Origin: Aldehydirespirator sp965116965
Lineage (GTDB): Bacteria > Actinomycetota > Acidimicrobiia > Acidimicrobiales > Aldehydirespiratoraceae
Reading direction: 5' to 3'
Length of the DNA: 64,000 nucleotides
Assembly (NCBI GenBank): GCA_965116965.1
Contig: OZ220743.1
Location: forward strand, 1,116,001-1,180,000
Numbering within the stretch: the first letter of the stretch is position 1; each line of letters begins with the position of its first letter. Shown here one piece after another: positions 43,150 through 51,659 of the stretch. Below the pieces are notes generated by a model, which ran no database searches, was not told where the DNA came from, and was given only the letters and a program-made list of their open reading frames with translations. Made by a program: the position numbers and the translations under genes.

Positions 43150-44823
43150 TTGCACCTGCCCGCGCGCGTCCTTAGGGCTCTCGCCATCGGCTCGGGGCTG
43201 CTTCTGGCGGCTTCCGGATGCAGCGGCGAGCGCTCGTCGGGCCGCGAACCGGCCATGTCGGGAGGAGACCCCGAAGCGGCTGCGACTACCGCTCCGACGG
43301 TGTCGCGCACCACCTCGACTACCACGACGCGGGCAGAGGTCGACCGTCCCGTCACCACGTCCCTGCCGGACGAGGTGGAGGTTCAGCCCCCCGTCACGCC
43401 GGTGGAGCCCGATCCCATCGGCTGGGAGGATCTGGAGCACCTCACCGTGGAGATCGACGGCGAGGTCGTGCGCCTGGAGGGAGGCAGGGCCACCGTGTCG
43501 CACGGCGGCGCCTCGGCCAGCGTCTTCACGCTCCAGAACCGCGTGGCCCAGGGCGACCTCGACGGCGACGGGGACGAGGACGTGGTCGCCCACATCATCG
43601 AGCAGTCGCCGGGGACGGGGGTCTTCCACCTGGTCGTGCCGGTGCTCGACGATGGCGGTGCGGCCATGGCGCAGCCTCCCATCTTCGTCGGCGACCGGAT
43701 CGTCATGGACGCCATCACGGTGCGGGACGGTCTGATCGAGGTGTCGCTGTTCGACCGGGCCGAAGACGAACCCTTCACCGTCATCTCCCGGCACACCACG
43801 CTGGAGATCGACCTGTCGGGAACGGCGCCGCTGGTGACGGTGATCGATACCGAGCCCATCGAGGAGAAGCCGCTGCCAGGCCCCGAACGTCCGGAGGTGA
43901 CGATCCGCTTCGAGCCGGACGCGGTGAGCGCCGCCGAGTCCGGGACCATCGACTTCCGCGAGCGCCAGACCTACACGGTGCACGCATCGGAGGGCCAGCC
44001 GTTCACCGCCGAGCTGCGAGCACCCCTGGGCGTGTGGCTCGATGTCCGCTTAGGCCACCTGGTGGTCACCTCCGCCGCCCGACGGTCCCAGCTGGTGGAG
44101 GCGGAGTTGCCGGCCACCGGAGCGTGGAAGGTGACGGTGGTCTCGGTGCACGCGGGGGAGTCCGGCTACGAGCTCACCGTCGAGGTCCTGCCGCGGCCGG
44201 AGCCCGATCCCGCGCCCACGACTACTACGGAGGCGGTGACCGTGCCCCGACCGGTCATCCCCGACGACGACGGTGACGTCGTCTACCTGACCTTCGACGA
44301 CGGCCCCCATCCCGACTACACGCCGCAAATGCTCGACGTCCTGGCCCGTCACGACGCTCGGGCCACGTTCTTCGTGGTGGGCTCGTTGGCGCAGGCCTAT
44401 CCCGACGTCATCCAGCGCATCGCGGCCGAGGGTCACACCATCGCCAACCACACCTGGAAGCACGAGGACCTGGCCGGGCTGTCCCGGGCGGCCTTCGACG
44501 AGACGATCAGCCGGACCCAGATGGTGTTGGGGGATCTCGCTGCGCCCTGCCTGCGCCCGCCGTACGGCTCGATCGACGCCTTCACCAAGGAATGGGCGTC
44601 GGACCACGGGCTGTCGCTGTTGACGTGGGACGCCAGCCCCTCCGACTGGCTCCGTCCCCCGGCGGAGGAGATCGCCGACTACATCGTGCAGTGGGCCAGG
44701 CCCGGAGTGGTCCTGCTGATGCACGACGGTGGCGGCGACCGCTCCACGACGGTGCAGGGCCTCGACATGGCTCTGGAGCGGCTGGCCGACCGAGGCCTGC
44801 GTTACGAGCCGGTCTGCCGCTGA
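43150..44823 (+). CDS. Polysaccharide deacetylase lipoprotein (NodB domain)
   Basis: Start TTG 43150 is proposed (HLPARVLRALAIGSG) because it gives a normal lipoprotein signal with lipobox LAASGC. An in-frame GTG further upstream lies in the R1 repeat. A Thr-rich linker and two ~130-residue beta domains (one with the FG-GAP-like DLDGDGDEDVV) precede a NodB domain from about residue 370: VVYLTFDDGPHPDYTPQMLD, RHDARATFFVVGSLAQ, IANHTWKHEDLAGL, LRPPYGSIDAFTKEW and VLLMHDGGGDRSTTV. The metal ligands (DD, HxxxH) are visible. It probably deacetylates a cell-wall polymer. Confidence 0.85.
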   Translation: MHLPARVLRALAIGSGLLLAASGCSGERSSGREPAMSGGDPEAAATTAPTVSRTTSTTTTRAEVDRPVTTSLPDEVEVQPPVTPVEPDPIGWEDLEHLTVEIDGEVVRLEGGRATVSHGGASASVFTLQNRVAQGDLDGDGDEDVVAHIIEQSPGTGVFHLVVPVLDDGGAAMAQPPIFVGDRIVMDAITVRDGLIEVSLFDRAEDEPFTVISRHTTLEIDLSGTAPLVTVIDTEPIEEKPLPGPERPEVTIRFEPDAVSAAESGTIDFRERQTYTVHASEGQPFTAELRAPLGVWLDVRLGHLVVTSAARRSQLVEAELPATGAWKVTVVSVHAGESGYELTVEVLPRPEPDPAPTTTTEAVTVPRPVIPDDDGDVVYLTFDDGPHPDYTPQMLDVLARHDARATFFVVGSLAQAYPDVIQRIAAEGHTIANHTWKHEDLAGLSRAAFDETISRTQMVLGDLAAPCLRPPYGSIDAFTKEWASDHGLSLLTWDASPSDWLRPPAEEIADYIVQWARPGVVLLMHDGGGDRSTTVQGLDMALERLADRGLRYEPVCR

Positions 44824-44825
44824 CT

Positions 44826-45020
44826 GACCTATAATCCCGTTCGGCTGTCGTGAGCGAAGCCGGTGAGAACCCGGCACTGTCCCGCAACGGTGATGCCCCT
44901 TCGGGGGACGAGTCCGGTCGCCTCCCGGCCGCCATCACGCGATCCGATTCCTCGAGGAAGGACCGGCTCGTGCGGTGGGTCCTCCCGCTGCTCGGCCCCG
45001 AACTCGAGCAGAAGGGAGAA
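44826..45020 (+). ncRNA. Cobalamin (B12) riboswitch
   Basis: The conserved core GCGAAGCCGGTGAGAACCCG followed by GCACTGTCCCGCAACGGTGA (44855-44893) is the cobalamin riboswitch core including the B12 box. A downstream GAGTCCGGTCGCC and a CTGCTCG...CGAGCAG hairpin (about 44989-45011) lie just before the ribosome site AAGGGAGA. The latter could be the expression platform. It lies directly upstream of btuF in the sense orientation, so it should repress corrinoid uptake and salvage when B12 is plentiful. Confidence 0.93.
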
Positions 45021-45024
45021 CCAG

Positions 45025-46170
45025 ATGACCAGCCCCGCAACCGGGCGAGCCTTCCTGTGGGCCAAGTCCCTCTTGGTAGTGCTTGCCTTGACCCTCGTGG
45101 CCGCCGCCTGCGGCGACTCCGACGACGATGCCTCCGGCCGGGTCGAGCCCGCTCCGACATCGGTCGCGCAGGATGCCGCCGAGGCTGCCGACCCGGATGA
45201 GACGGGCGCGCCGGGCAGTTCGGCGCCTGCAGCCGTAGAGGTGGAGCAGCCCGGCGACGGAGCTGAGTCCGATCCTGCAGCCGTAGAGGTGGAGCAGCCC
45301 GGCGACGGAGCTGAGTCCGAGCTTGAGGACGGGGAGGAGCCGGACGATCCCATGGAGAGCGACGACGCGGCCGCGGCCGACGACGCCGCGCTCGCCCCGC
45401 AGCGGATCGTTTCGATCTCCCCGACGGCGACCGAGATGATCTTCGCCATCGGCGCGGGCGATCGGGTGGTGGCCGTCGACCAGTTCTCGTACTTCCCCGA
45501 CGAGGCCCCGGTCACCGACCTCGACGGCTGGAACCCCAACATCGAGGCCATCGCCTCCTACGACCCCGACCTGGTGCTGATGCAGACCAGCGGCGACGTG
45601 GGCGCCAGTCTGGAGGCTCTCGGCATCGAGGTGTGGGCCCACGACGCCCCGTTCGCCTTCGAGGACGTGTACGCCCAGATCGAGCAGCTCGGCGAAGTCA
45701 CAGGGAAGGCCGACGCCGCGGCCGCGCTGGTTGCCGACATGCGGGCCGAGATCGCCGAGCTGATCGGGGCCGCGCCGGACGCTTCCGGCCTGACCTACTA
45801 CCACGAGCTCGACAACACGCTCTACACCGTCACCAGCAGCACGTTCATCGGGCAGGTGTACGGCCTGTTCGGCCTCACCAACGTCGCCGACCCCGCCGAC
45901 GCCGACGGCAGCGCCTGGGGTTACCCGCAGCTCAGCGACGAGTACCTGGTGGACGCCGACCCCGACGTGATCTTCCTGGCTGACACCCTGTGCTGCGGCC
46001 AGAACGCCGAGACCATCGCGGCCCGCCCCGGCTGGGACCAGCTGACCGCGGTTCAGGACGGCCGGATCGTCGAGCTTGACGATGACGTCGTGTCGCGCTG
46101 GGGTCCCCGGCTGGTGGATTTCATCGCGGCCATCTCCGACGTACTGGCGTCGATCGGCGCGGCGAGCTAG
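45025..46170 (+). CDS. btuF: Corrinoid ABC transporter substrate-binding lipoprotein (BtuF-like)
   Basis: This 381-residue protein starts at ATG 45025 with AAGGGAGA six bases upstream. The signal LLVVLALTLVAAACGDSDDD is a lipobox. An acidic linker contains a direct repeat of 47 bases (AAVEVEQPGDGAES twice). The periplasmic-binding TroA/BtuF fold follows: QRIVSISPTATEMIFAIGAG, NPNIEAIASYDPDLVLMQTS and VDADPDVIFLADTLCCGQ. The riboswitch location and the downstream btuCD support corrinoids as ligand. Confidence 0.9.
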   Translation: MTSPATGRAFLWAKSLLVVLALTLVAAACGDSDDDASGRVEPAPTSVAQDAAEAADPDETGAPGSSAPAAVEVEQPGDGAESDPAAVEVEQPGDGAESELEDGEEPDDPMESDDAAAADDAALAPQRIVSISPTATEMIFAIGAGDRVVAVDQFSYFPDEAPVTDLDGWNPNIEAIASYDPDLVLMQTSGDVGASLEALGIEVWAHDAPFAFEDVYAQIEQLGEVTGKADAAAALVADMRAEIAELIGAAPDASGLTYYHELDNTLYTVTSSTFIGQVYGLFGLTNVADPADADGSAWGYPQLSDEYLVDADPDVIFLADTLCCGQNAETIAARPGWDQLTAVQDGRIVELDDDVVSRWGPRLVDFIAAISDVLASIGAAS

Positions 46171-46198
46171 GCGCCGGACGAATGGGCGGGACTGTGAC

Positions 46199-47269
46199 GT
46201 GAGCGACTCGCAACCGGACGGCGGACCGAGCGTGGTCCTGCAGGCATCGGGCCTGCGGCCGCGTTCGCTGGCGGCCGGTCTGGCCGCGGCCGCCGTCGCC
46301 GTGGTCGCCGGGCTGACCATCGGCCCGGTGGACATCGCGGCGCACCGGGTGGCGCTGCAGCTGCTCGACGGACTGCCGGGGCTGACGGTCGACTCCGGAC
46401 TGAGCGACGCCCACGCCGCCATCGTGGAGCAGATCCGGCTGCCCCGGGTGGCCCTGGGCCTGCTGGTGGGGGCCACCCTGTCCGTCAGCGGCGCCACCTA
46501 CCAGGGCGCGTTCCGCAACCCGCTGGCCGACCCGTACCTGCTCGGCATCGCGGCCGGGGCCGGGCTCGGGGCCACCATCGCCATCACCAGCAACCTCGGC
46601 GACGGGGCCGGCGTGTTCGACGCGGTGCCGCTGGCCGCCTTCGCCGGGGCGCTCATCTCGGTGACGGTGTCGTACGTGGCCGGCCATCTCGGGGGCCGCT
46701 CCACCGCGTCGCTGATCCTGGCCGGCATCGCGGTGGCCAGCTTCCTCACCGCCTGCCAGACGTACGTGCTGCAGGCCAACAGCGACGCGTTCCGCCAGAT
46801 CTTCGCCTGGATCCTGGGCCGGATCGCCACCTCGGGATGGTCCGAGCCCGCGCTGATGCTGCCCTACTTCGTGGTGACGGTGGCCGTGGTGCTGCGTTAC
46901 CGCCGAGCCCTCGACGTGCTGGCCGTAGGCGACGAGGAGGCTGCCGCTCTGGGCCTGGAGCCCCGCCGGATCCGGCTGGTCGTGGTGCTGGCCGCGTCGC
47001 TCGGCGCAGCCGCGGCGGTGTCGGTGAGCGGGCTCATCGGCTTCGTCGGAATCATCGTGCCCCACACTGTGAGGCTGGCGTTCGGTTCCAGCAACCGGCT
47101 GGTGCTGCCGCTGTCGATCTTGTTCGGGGGAGCGTTCATGGTGCTTGCCGATCTGGCGGCCCGCACCGCCCTGGCGCCGGCCGAGCTGCCGATCGGAGTG
47201 GTGACCGCGTTCCTGGGCGCCCCCTTCTTCGTTCTGGTGCTGCGCACCAGCCGCAGGGAGATCTGGTGA
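46199..47269 (+). CDS. btuC: Corrinoid ABC transporter permease (BtuC/FecCD family)
   Basis: This 356-residue polytopic permease starts at GTG 46199. FecCD/BtuC marks are RLPRVALGLLVGATLSVSGA, YQGAFRNPLADPYLLGIAAG, ASFLTACQTYVLQ, LGRIATSGW and ALGLEPRRIRLVVVLAASLG. The cytoplasmic coupling region SGLIGFVGIIVPHTVRLAFG is intact. The stop overlaps the btuD GTG. Confidence 0.93.
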   Translation: MSDSQPDGGPSVVLQASGLRPRSLAAGLAAAAVAVVAGLTIGPVDIAAHRVALQLLDGLPGLTVDSGLSDAHAAIVEQIRLPRVALGLLVGATLSVSGATYQGAFRNPLADPYLLGIAAGAGLGATIAITSNLGDGAGVFDAVPLAAFAGALISVTVSYVAGHLGGRSTASLILAGIAVASFLTACQTYVLQANSDAFRQIFAWILGRIATSGWSEPALMLPYFVVTVAVVLRYRRALDVLAVGDEEAAALGLEPRRIRLVVVLAASLGAAAAVSVSGLIGFVGIIVPHTVRLAFGSSNRLVLPLSILFGGAFMVLADLAARTALAPAELPIGVVTAFLGAPFFVLVLRTSRREIW

Positions 47270-48210
47270 CCCCGGCGGTCAGCGTTCGGGCGCTGGACGT
47301 CACCCTCGACGGCACGCATGTGCTGCGGGGCGTCGATCTGGCCGCGTCGACGGGGGAGTGGGTCAACATCATCGGCCCCAACGGCGCGGGCAAGACCACC
47401 CTGCTGCGAGCGCTGCTCGGCTTGGTGGCCTTCGACGGGGAGATCGCCATCGACGGGCTCAGAGGCCGAGCGGACAGGCGCCCGTCCAGGGGGGAATCCG
47501 CAAGACGCCGAGCGAGGCCGTGGCCCGAGCGGCCCGTGAGCGCAGCGAACAAGAGCGGGAGACACGATGCTTTCCCGCGAGGGGATCGCAGGGCATTCGC
47601 GTGGTCCGGGGGCGACCGTCGCCGCTCGGCCCGGGCCCGCAAGGTCGCCTACGTCCCGCAGACGCCGGTGATCCCGCCGGGGATGCTGGTCGCCGACTAC
47701 GTGCTGCTGGGGCGCACCCCCCACCGGGGCGTCTTCGCGGTCGAGACCGCCAACGACCGCAGGATCGCGGCCGAGGTCCTGGCCCGCCTCGACCTGGACG
47801 GCTTCGGTGACCGGTCCGTCCAGTCGTTGTCGGGCGGCGAGCGTCAGCGGGCGGTGATGGCCCGGGCCTTGGCTCAGCAGGCCGATGTCCTGCTCCTCGA
47901 CGAGCCCACCACCGCCCTCGACCTGGGTCATCAGCAGGACGTGCTCGAGCTGGTCGACGCGCTGCGACGCGAGCGCGGTCTCACCGTCATCGCCACCCTG
48001 CACGACCTGACCCTGGCGGCCCGCTACGGCGACCGCATAGCCATACTCGCGCAAGGGCGGGTCGCCGAGACCGGGCCACCCGCGGAGGTGCTCACAGTGC
48101 AGAACATCGCGGAGCACTTCGGGGCCAGCGTGCGCATCGTCGACGACCCCGAGGGTCCCGTGATCGTTCCCACCACTGCTGCCGGCGCCCAGAATGGAGA
48201 CCAACCATGA
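47266..48210 (+). CDS. btuD: Corrinoid ABC transporter ATPase (BtuD) with an in-frame repeat insertion
   Basis: This 314-residue ATPase starts at GTG 47266. Walker A GPNGAGKTTLLRAL is near residue 38, the Q-loop VAYVPQTPVIPPGM near 127, the signature LSGGERQRAVMARAL and Walker B LLLDEPTTALDLG are intact, and the H-loop is TLHDL. Between Walker A and the Q-loop, residues about 66-124 hold RGRADRRPSRG...RARPWPERPVSAANKSGRHD, encoded largely by an R1 element. Homologues have only a short beta-turn linker here. The reading frame is preserved, so the protein may still work with a surface loop. Confidence 0.88.
   Translation: MTPAVSVRALDVTLDGTHVLRGVDLAASTGEWVNIIGPNGAGKTTLLRALLGLVAFDGEIAIDGLRGRADRRPSRGESARRRARPWPERPVSAANKSGRHDAFPRGDRRAFAWSGGDRRRSARARKVAYVPQTPVIPPGMLVADYVLLGRTPHRGVFAVETANDRRIAAEVLARLDLDGFGDRSVQSLSGGERQRAVMARALAQQADVLLLDEPTTALDLGHQQDVLELVDALRRERGLTVIATLHDLTLAARYGDRIAILAQGRVAETGPPAEVLTVQNIAEHFGASVRIVDDPEGPVIVPTTAAGAQNGDQP
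47461..47561 (+). repeat. Family R1 repeat inserted in frame inside btuD
   Basis: It begins AGAGGCCGAGCGGACAGGCG and ends CGTGAGCGCAGCG, AACAAGAGCGGGAG, matching the intergenic copies at 43035 and 52440 at both ends. Where those copies begin with TAG, this one has CAG on the same alignment, so it is read through without a stop. Confidence 0.9.
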
Positions 48211-48779
48211 CGACCAGCGACTCCCCGCCCACCGAAGATCCGCGCCCCGGCGGCCTGCGCACCGCCAAGAGTCTCGTGGTGGTCAACACCGGCGACGGCA
48301 AGGGCAAGTCGTCGGCCGCGTTCGGCATGGTGATGCGGGCCAGGGCCCGGGGCTGGCCGGTGGCAGTGGTGCAGTTCCTCAAGTCGGACGACTGGGTGAC
48401 CGGCGAGCAGTTGATGGCCGAGCCGCTCGGCGTTGACTTCTGGTCGCTGGGCGAGGGCTTCACCTGGGACAGCGACGACCTGACCCGCGATGAGGCCGAG
48501 GCCCGCGAGGCGTGGCGGCACGGCAAGGCGGTGGTGGAGGCGGGCGAGCACCGGCTGGTGGTGTTCGACGAGATCACCTACCCGCTGAACTGGGGTTGGA
48601 TCGACGATGCTGAGGTCGAGGCCACGTTCCGCAACCGCCCCGAGCAGGTGTCGCTGGTGCTGACCGGCCGGGACGCGCCGGATTGGATGATGGAGTTGGC
48701 CGACACCGCCACCGAGATGGTCAAGGCCAAGCACGCCTACGACGCCGGGATCCTGGCCAAGAAGGGCATCGACTACTGA
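48207..48779 (+). CDS. cobO: Cob(I)alamin adenosyltransferase CobO
   Basis: This 190-residue CobA/CobO-type enzyme adenosylates corrinoids using ATP. The P-loop is VVVNTGDGKGKSSAAFGMVM. AVVQFLKSDDWVTGEQLM, VVFDEITYPLNWGWIDD, VSLVLTGRDAPDWMMELAD and MVKAKHAYDAGILAKKGIDY are canonical. The ATG overlaps the btuD stop (ATGA), so uptake and adenosylation are coupled. Confidence 0.95.
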   Translation: MTTSDSPPTEDPRPGGLRTAKSLVVVNTGDGKGKSSAAFGMVMRARARGWPVAVVQFLKSDDWVTGEQLMAEPLGVDFWSLGEGFTWDSDDLTRDEAEAREAWRHGKAVVEAGEHRLVVFDEITYPLNWGWIDDAEVEATFRNRPEQVSLVLTGRDAPDWMMELADTATEMVKAKHAYDAGILAKKGIDY

Positions 48780-48814
48780 TGCCGTCTCCGACCCACCGAT
48801 GAGCGCGCCAGCAC

Positions 48815-48864
48815 GAACTTCTTGCGACTTTCCCCCTTGTGCGGTGGAGAATCGACTGAAGTTC
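48815..48864. repeat. Family R3 palindromic repeat, diverged
   Basis: GAACTTCTTGCGACTTTCCC, centre, GTGGAGAATCGACTGAAGTTC. The outer arms match the family and the inner arms have changed to pair as GATT/CGAC-type variants. It ends 30 bases before the probable cobU start. Confidence 0.65.
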
Positions 48865-48893
48865 GATGGGGACAGAATCGGAAGCCCGGTCCG

Positions 48894-49451
48894 TTGGCGC
48901 TGACGGTGCTCACCGGCGGGGTCCGGTCGGGCAAGTCGGCCGCGGCGGCGGCCGCGGCGGCGGCCGCGGATGTGCCGGTGACATTCATCGCTACGGCTGC
49001 GCCCGGCGATGAGGAGATGGCCGAGCGTATCCACCGTCATCGGGCCGAGCGGCCCGCCCACTGGACGACCGTGGAGGCGCCCCGAGACCTTGCCGGGGCC
49101 ATGGCGGGCATCGATCCGGGCGACACCGTCATCATCGACTGCCTAGGGCTGTGGGCCACCAATCGGATGCTGGAGGATCCCCCGGTCGACAGCGCAGAAC
49201 TGGTGGTGGAGGCGGCCGGGCTGGCCGACCACCTGGCGAAGCGTCCCGGGCTGTCACTGGTAGTCACCAACGAGGTCGGCTCGGGAGTGGTGCCGGCTAC
49301 GCCGTTGGGACGCGACTTCCGTGACGTGTTGGGTCTAGTCAACCAGGCGATGGTGCGGGCCGCGGACGCTGCGTACCTGGTGGTCGCGGGCCGGCTGCTG
49401 CCGCTCGTCGACCCGGCCGACGGGCTGGGTCCTCAAGGACCGGCCGAGTGA
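48894..49451 (+). CDS. cobU: Adenosylcobinamide kinase / guanylyltransferase CobU (CobP)
   Basis: This 185-residue bifunctional enzyme phosphorylates then guanylylates adenosylcobinamide. The P-loop is LTVLTGGVRSGKSAAAAAA. The guanylation-site His region is RIHRHRAERPAHWTTVEAP. Further conserved parts are VIIDCLGLWATNRMLEDPP, VTNEVGSGVVPATPLGRDFR and LVNQAMVRAADAAYLVVAG. TTG 48894 is proposed as start, immediately upstream of the beta-strand; GTG 48906 is possible. A poly-Ala run of about ten follows the P-loop. Confidence 0.92.
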   Translation: MALTVLTGGVRSGKSAAAAAAAAAADVPVTFIATAAPGDEEMAERIHRHRAERPAHWTTVEAPRDLAGAMAGIDPGDTVIIDCLGLWATNRMLEDPPVDSAELVVEAAGLADHLAKRPGLSLVVTNEVGSGVVPATPLGRDFRDVLGLVNQAMVRAADAAYLVVAGRLLPLVDPADGLGPQGPAE

Positions 49452-49472
49452 GGACGCAGGTCCCGGCCGGCC

Positions 49473-49736
49473 GAATTGGCAGCGGTGAGGCCCAAATATG
49501 GCGCATAACGCTGCCAATTCGGTTACGGACGCTGCCGCCACCGCGAATTGGCAGCGGTGGAGTCCCGTTTGGGCATTCTCCGCTGCCAGTTCTGAGGACG
49601 CAGACTCCTGTCTGTCGAATTGGCAGCGGTGGAGTCCCGTTTGGGCGCTCTCCGCTGCCAGTTCTGAGGACGCAGACTCCTGTCTGTCGAATTGGCAGCG
49701 GTGGAGTCCCGTTTGGGCGCTCTCCGCTGCCAGTTC
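49473..49736 (+). repeat. Four family R2 palindromes in a 72-bp-period array
   Basis: Copies at 49473-49520, 49545-49592, 49617-49664 and 49689-49736 all begin GAATTGGCAGCGGTG and end CGCTGCCA(A/G)TTC. Copies 2, 3 and 4 are nearly identical including the 24 bases between them (CTGAGGACGCAGACTCCTGTC in two of the intervals). The array fills the 304-base gap between cobU and cobT. Confidence 0.92.
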
Positions 49737-49755
49737 GCGTGCGGACGCTTCTGTG

Positions 49756-50754
49756 ATGGAGGAGAGCGGTGCTCTGGCCGGGCTGCTTGCCGACCTTCCC
49801 GGTCCGGACCTGGATGCGCGCGACCAGGTGGCGGCTAGGGCGGCAACCGTGCTGCGCCCGGCCGGCGCCTTCGCTCGTCTCGACGCGGTGGCTGCCTGGC
49901 TGGCCGGGTGGCAGGGAACCACGGCCCCGCGGGTTGAGCGACCGCATGTGGCCGTGTTCGCTGCCGACCACGGAGTGGCCGTCGACGGCGTGAGCGCCTA
50001 CCCGGCGGAGATCACTGCGGCCATGGTCGACGCCATCGAGAGCGGCGTAGCCACCATCAGCGTGCTCGCCCGCGAGGTCGGCGCGACCCTCGCACTCGTC
50101 GACGTGGGGGTGGGACGCCCTACCGGCAACATCCGTGTCGCCGACGCCATGAGTACGGACGAGTTTGACGAGGCCGCGGCCGCAGGCGTGGCCGCGGTGG
50201 AGTCGGTGGACGCCGACCTGCTGGTGGTTGGTGAGATCGGGATCGGCAACACCACTGCCGCCGCTGCGGTGGCGGCTGCAGTGCTCGGCGGGGAGGCAGC
50301 CGACTGGGTCGGTCCCGGAACCGGCGTGGTCGGAGCGGCCCTGGCCCGCAAGGGTGACGTGGTCCAGGCTGCGCTCGACCGGGTGGGGACGGTCTCGCCG
50401 TTGCAGGCGTTGAGACGTCTGGGAGGCCGGGAGCTGGCGGCGATGGCGGGAGCGGTGGCCGCAGCGCGCCGACGGCGGCTGCCGGTGGTGCTCGACGGGT
50501 TCATCGCCACCGCCGCCGTCGCTCCGCTGGCGGTGGCCCGACCCGGCAGCCTCGACCACTGCCTCGTCGGGCATTGCTCGGCTGAGCCCGGCCACCAGCG
50601 AGCGCTGGAGACGCTGGGCCTGGATCCGCTGATGCGGCTCGATCTGCGGCTGGGGGAGGGATCCGGGGCGCTGGTGGCCGTACCTATCATCCAGATGGCC
50701 GCAGCCGCGGTAGTTGAGGTGGCCACCTTTGAGGAGTGGGGACTCCAGCAGTGA
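49756..50754 (+). CDS. cobT: Nicotinate-nucleotide--dimethylbenzimidazole phosphoribosyltransferase CobT
   Basis: CobT activates the lower ligand base of cobalamin. 332 residues from ATG 49756, 20 bases after the last R2 palindrome; the longer frame through the repeats is judged artefactual. Canonical parts are VAVFAADHGVAVDGVSAYP, LVVGEIGIGNTTAAAAVAAA, GPGTGVVGAALARKGDVVQ, VLDGFIATAAVAPLAVA and LVGHCSAEPGHQRALETLGL. The catalytic Glu is in MRLDLRLGEGSGALVAVPI. Confidence 0.95.
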   Translation: MEESGALAGLLADLPGPDLDARDQVAARAATVLRPAGAFARLDAVAAWLAGWQGTTAPRVERPHVAVFAADHGVAVDGVSAYPAEITAAMVDAIESGVATISVLAREVGATLALVDVGVGRPTGNIRVADAMSTDEFDEAAAAGVAAVESVDADLLVVGEIGIGNTTAAAAVAAAVLGGEAADWVGPGTGVVGAALARKGDVVQAALDRVGTVSPLQALRRLGGRELAAMAGAVAAARRRRLPVVLDGFIATAAVAPLAVARPGSLDHCLVGHCSAEPGHQRALETLGLDPLMRLDLRLGEGSGALVAVPIIQMAAAAVVEVATFEEWGLQQ

Positions 50755-50811
50755 TGCCGTCACGGCGACGAGGCCTCCAGCAGTGACCTGGTACCCGCGG
50801 GGAGCGCTCCC

Positions 50812-51558
50812 GTGAGCCTGCGGTGGGCCTGGGCCTTCCTGACGAGGCTGCCCGGTGGCGCGCATCCGGGCGACGGCCGGGAGCTGGGCCGCAGCATCCC
50901 ATGGTTCCCCGTCGTGGGGGCGGTGGTCGGAGCCCTGTCAGGCGCTGTCTACTGGGCCCTCCACGGGCCGCTTGGGTCGCTGTTGGCAGCAGTGCTGGCC
51001 GTGGCGGCCGGCGCGGTCGTCACCGGCTGCTTCCACGAGGACGGCCTGGCCGACACCGCCGACGCGCTCGGCGGGGCAAGCCGACAGCGGCGCCTGGCGA
51101 TCATGAAGGACCCCCGTGTAGGTGCCTTCGGGGTGCTGGCGCTGGTGCTGTCGACGCTGGTGCGGGTGTTCGCGGTGTCTTCGCTGGCAGCCACCGACGG
51201 GCTGATCGCGCTGGTGGTGGCCCACGTGCTGGGTCGCACGATGGCGGTGGCCGTGATGGGCGCGGTCCCCGCAGCCGCCGGCACCGGCCTGGGCCACAGC
51301 TACACGGCCCACCGGCCACGGGCCTGGACCGTTGCTGCAATCATCATCACCTCGGCGGCTGCAGCCAGCCTCGGGCCGCCGGGCGCGGTGTCGCTCGCGA
51401 CGGCCGCGTCGGGAGCAGTGCTGGTGGGCCTGATCGCGTGGCGGGCGTTCGGAGGCGTCACCGGTGACGTCCTCGGAGCCACCGAGCAGGTCGCTGAGAT
51501 GGCCGTCCTGGTGTCGGCCGCCGCCCTGGTGAGCACTCACGGCTGGTCCTGGACCTGA
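50812..51558 (+). CDS. cobS: Adenosylcobinamide-GDP ribazoletransferase CobS
   Basis: CobS joins adenosylcobinamide-GDP to alpha-ribazole at the membrane. This 248-residue protein (GTG 50812) has the family signature CFHEDGLADTADALGG near residue 70 and MKDPRVGAFGVLALVLSTLV. Several membrane helices follow. It completes the nucleotide-loop assembly enzymes after cobU and cobT. Confidence 0.94.
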   Translation: MSLRWAWAFLTRLPGGAHPGDGRELGRSIPWFPVVGAVVGALSGAVYWALHGPLGSLLAAVLAVAAGAVVTGCFHEDGLADTADALGGASRQRRLAIMKDPRVGAFGVLALVLSTLVRVFAVSSLAATDGLIALVVAHVLGRTMAVAVMGAVPAAAGTGLGHSYTAHRPRAWTVAAIIITSAAAASLGPPGAVSLATAASGAVLVGLIAWRAFGGVTGDVLGATEQVAEMAVLVSAAALVSTHGWSWT

Positions 51559-51659
51559 CCCGCGAGCTCGGCATCGACGGCGGAAGCAATGGATCGACTG
51601 ACTCTTACCTCGTGACCGTTAGCCTAGCGGCGACAGGCCCGAACATGCAGGAGGCAGCC

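Noticed and set aside
49473..49736. Regularly spaced repeats upstream of cobT as a CRISPR array
   Set aside because: The intervals between repeats are nearly identical rather than unique, the repeats are palindromes of ~48 bases, and no cas genes are near.
49498..49755. N-terminal extension of CobT through the R2 array
   Set aside because: The extension would consist of repeated NWQRWSPVWAL-type peptide absent from CobT proteins; the normal CobT N-terminus begins after the array.
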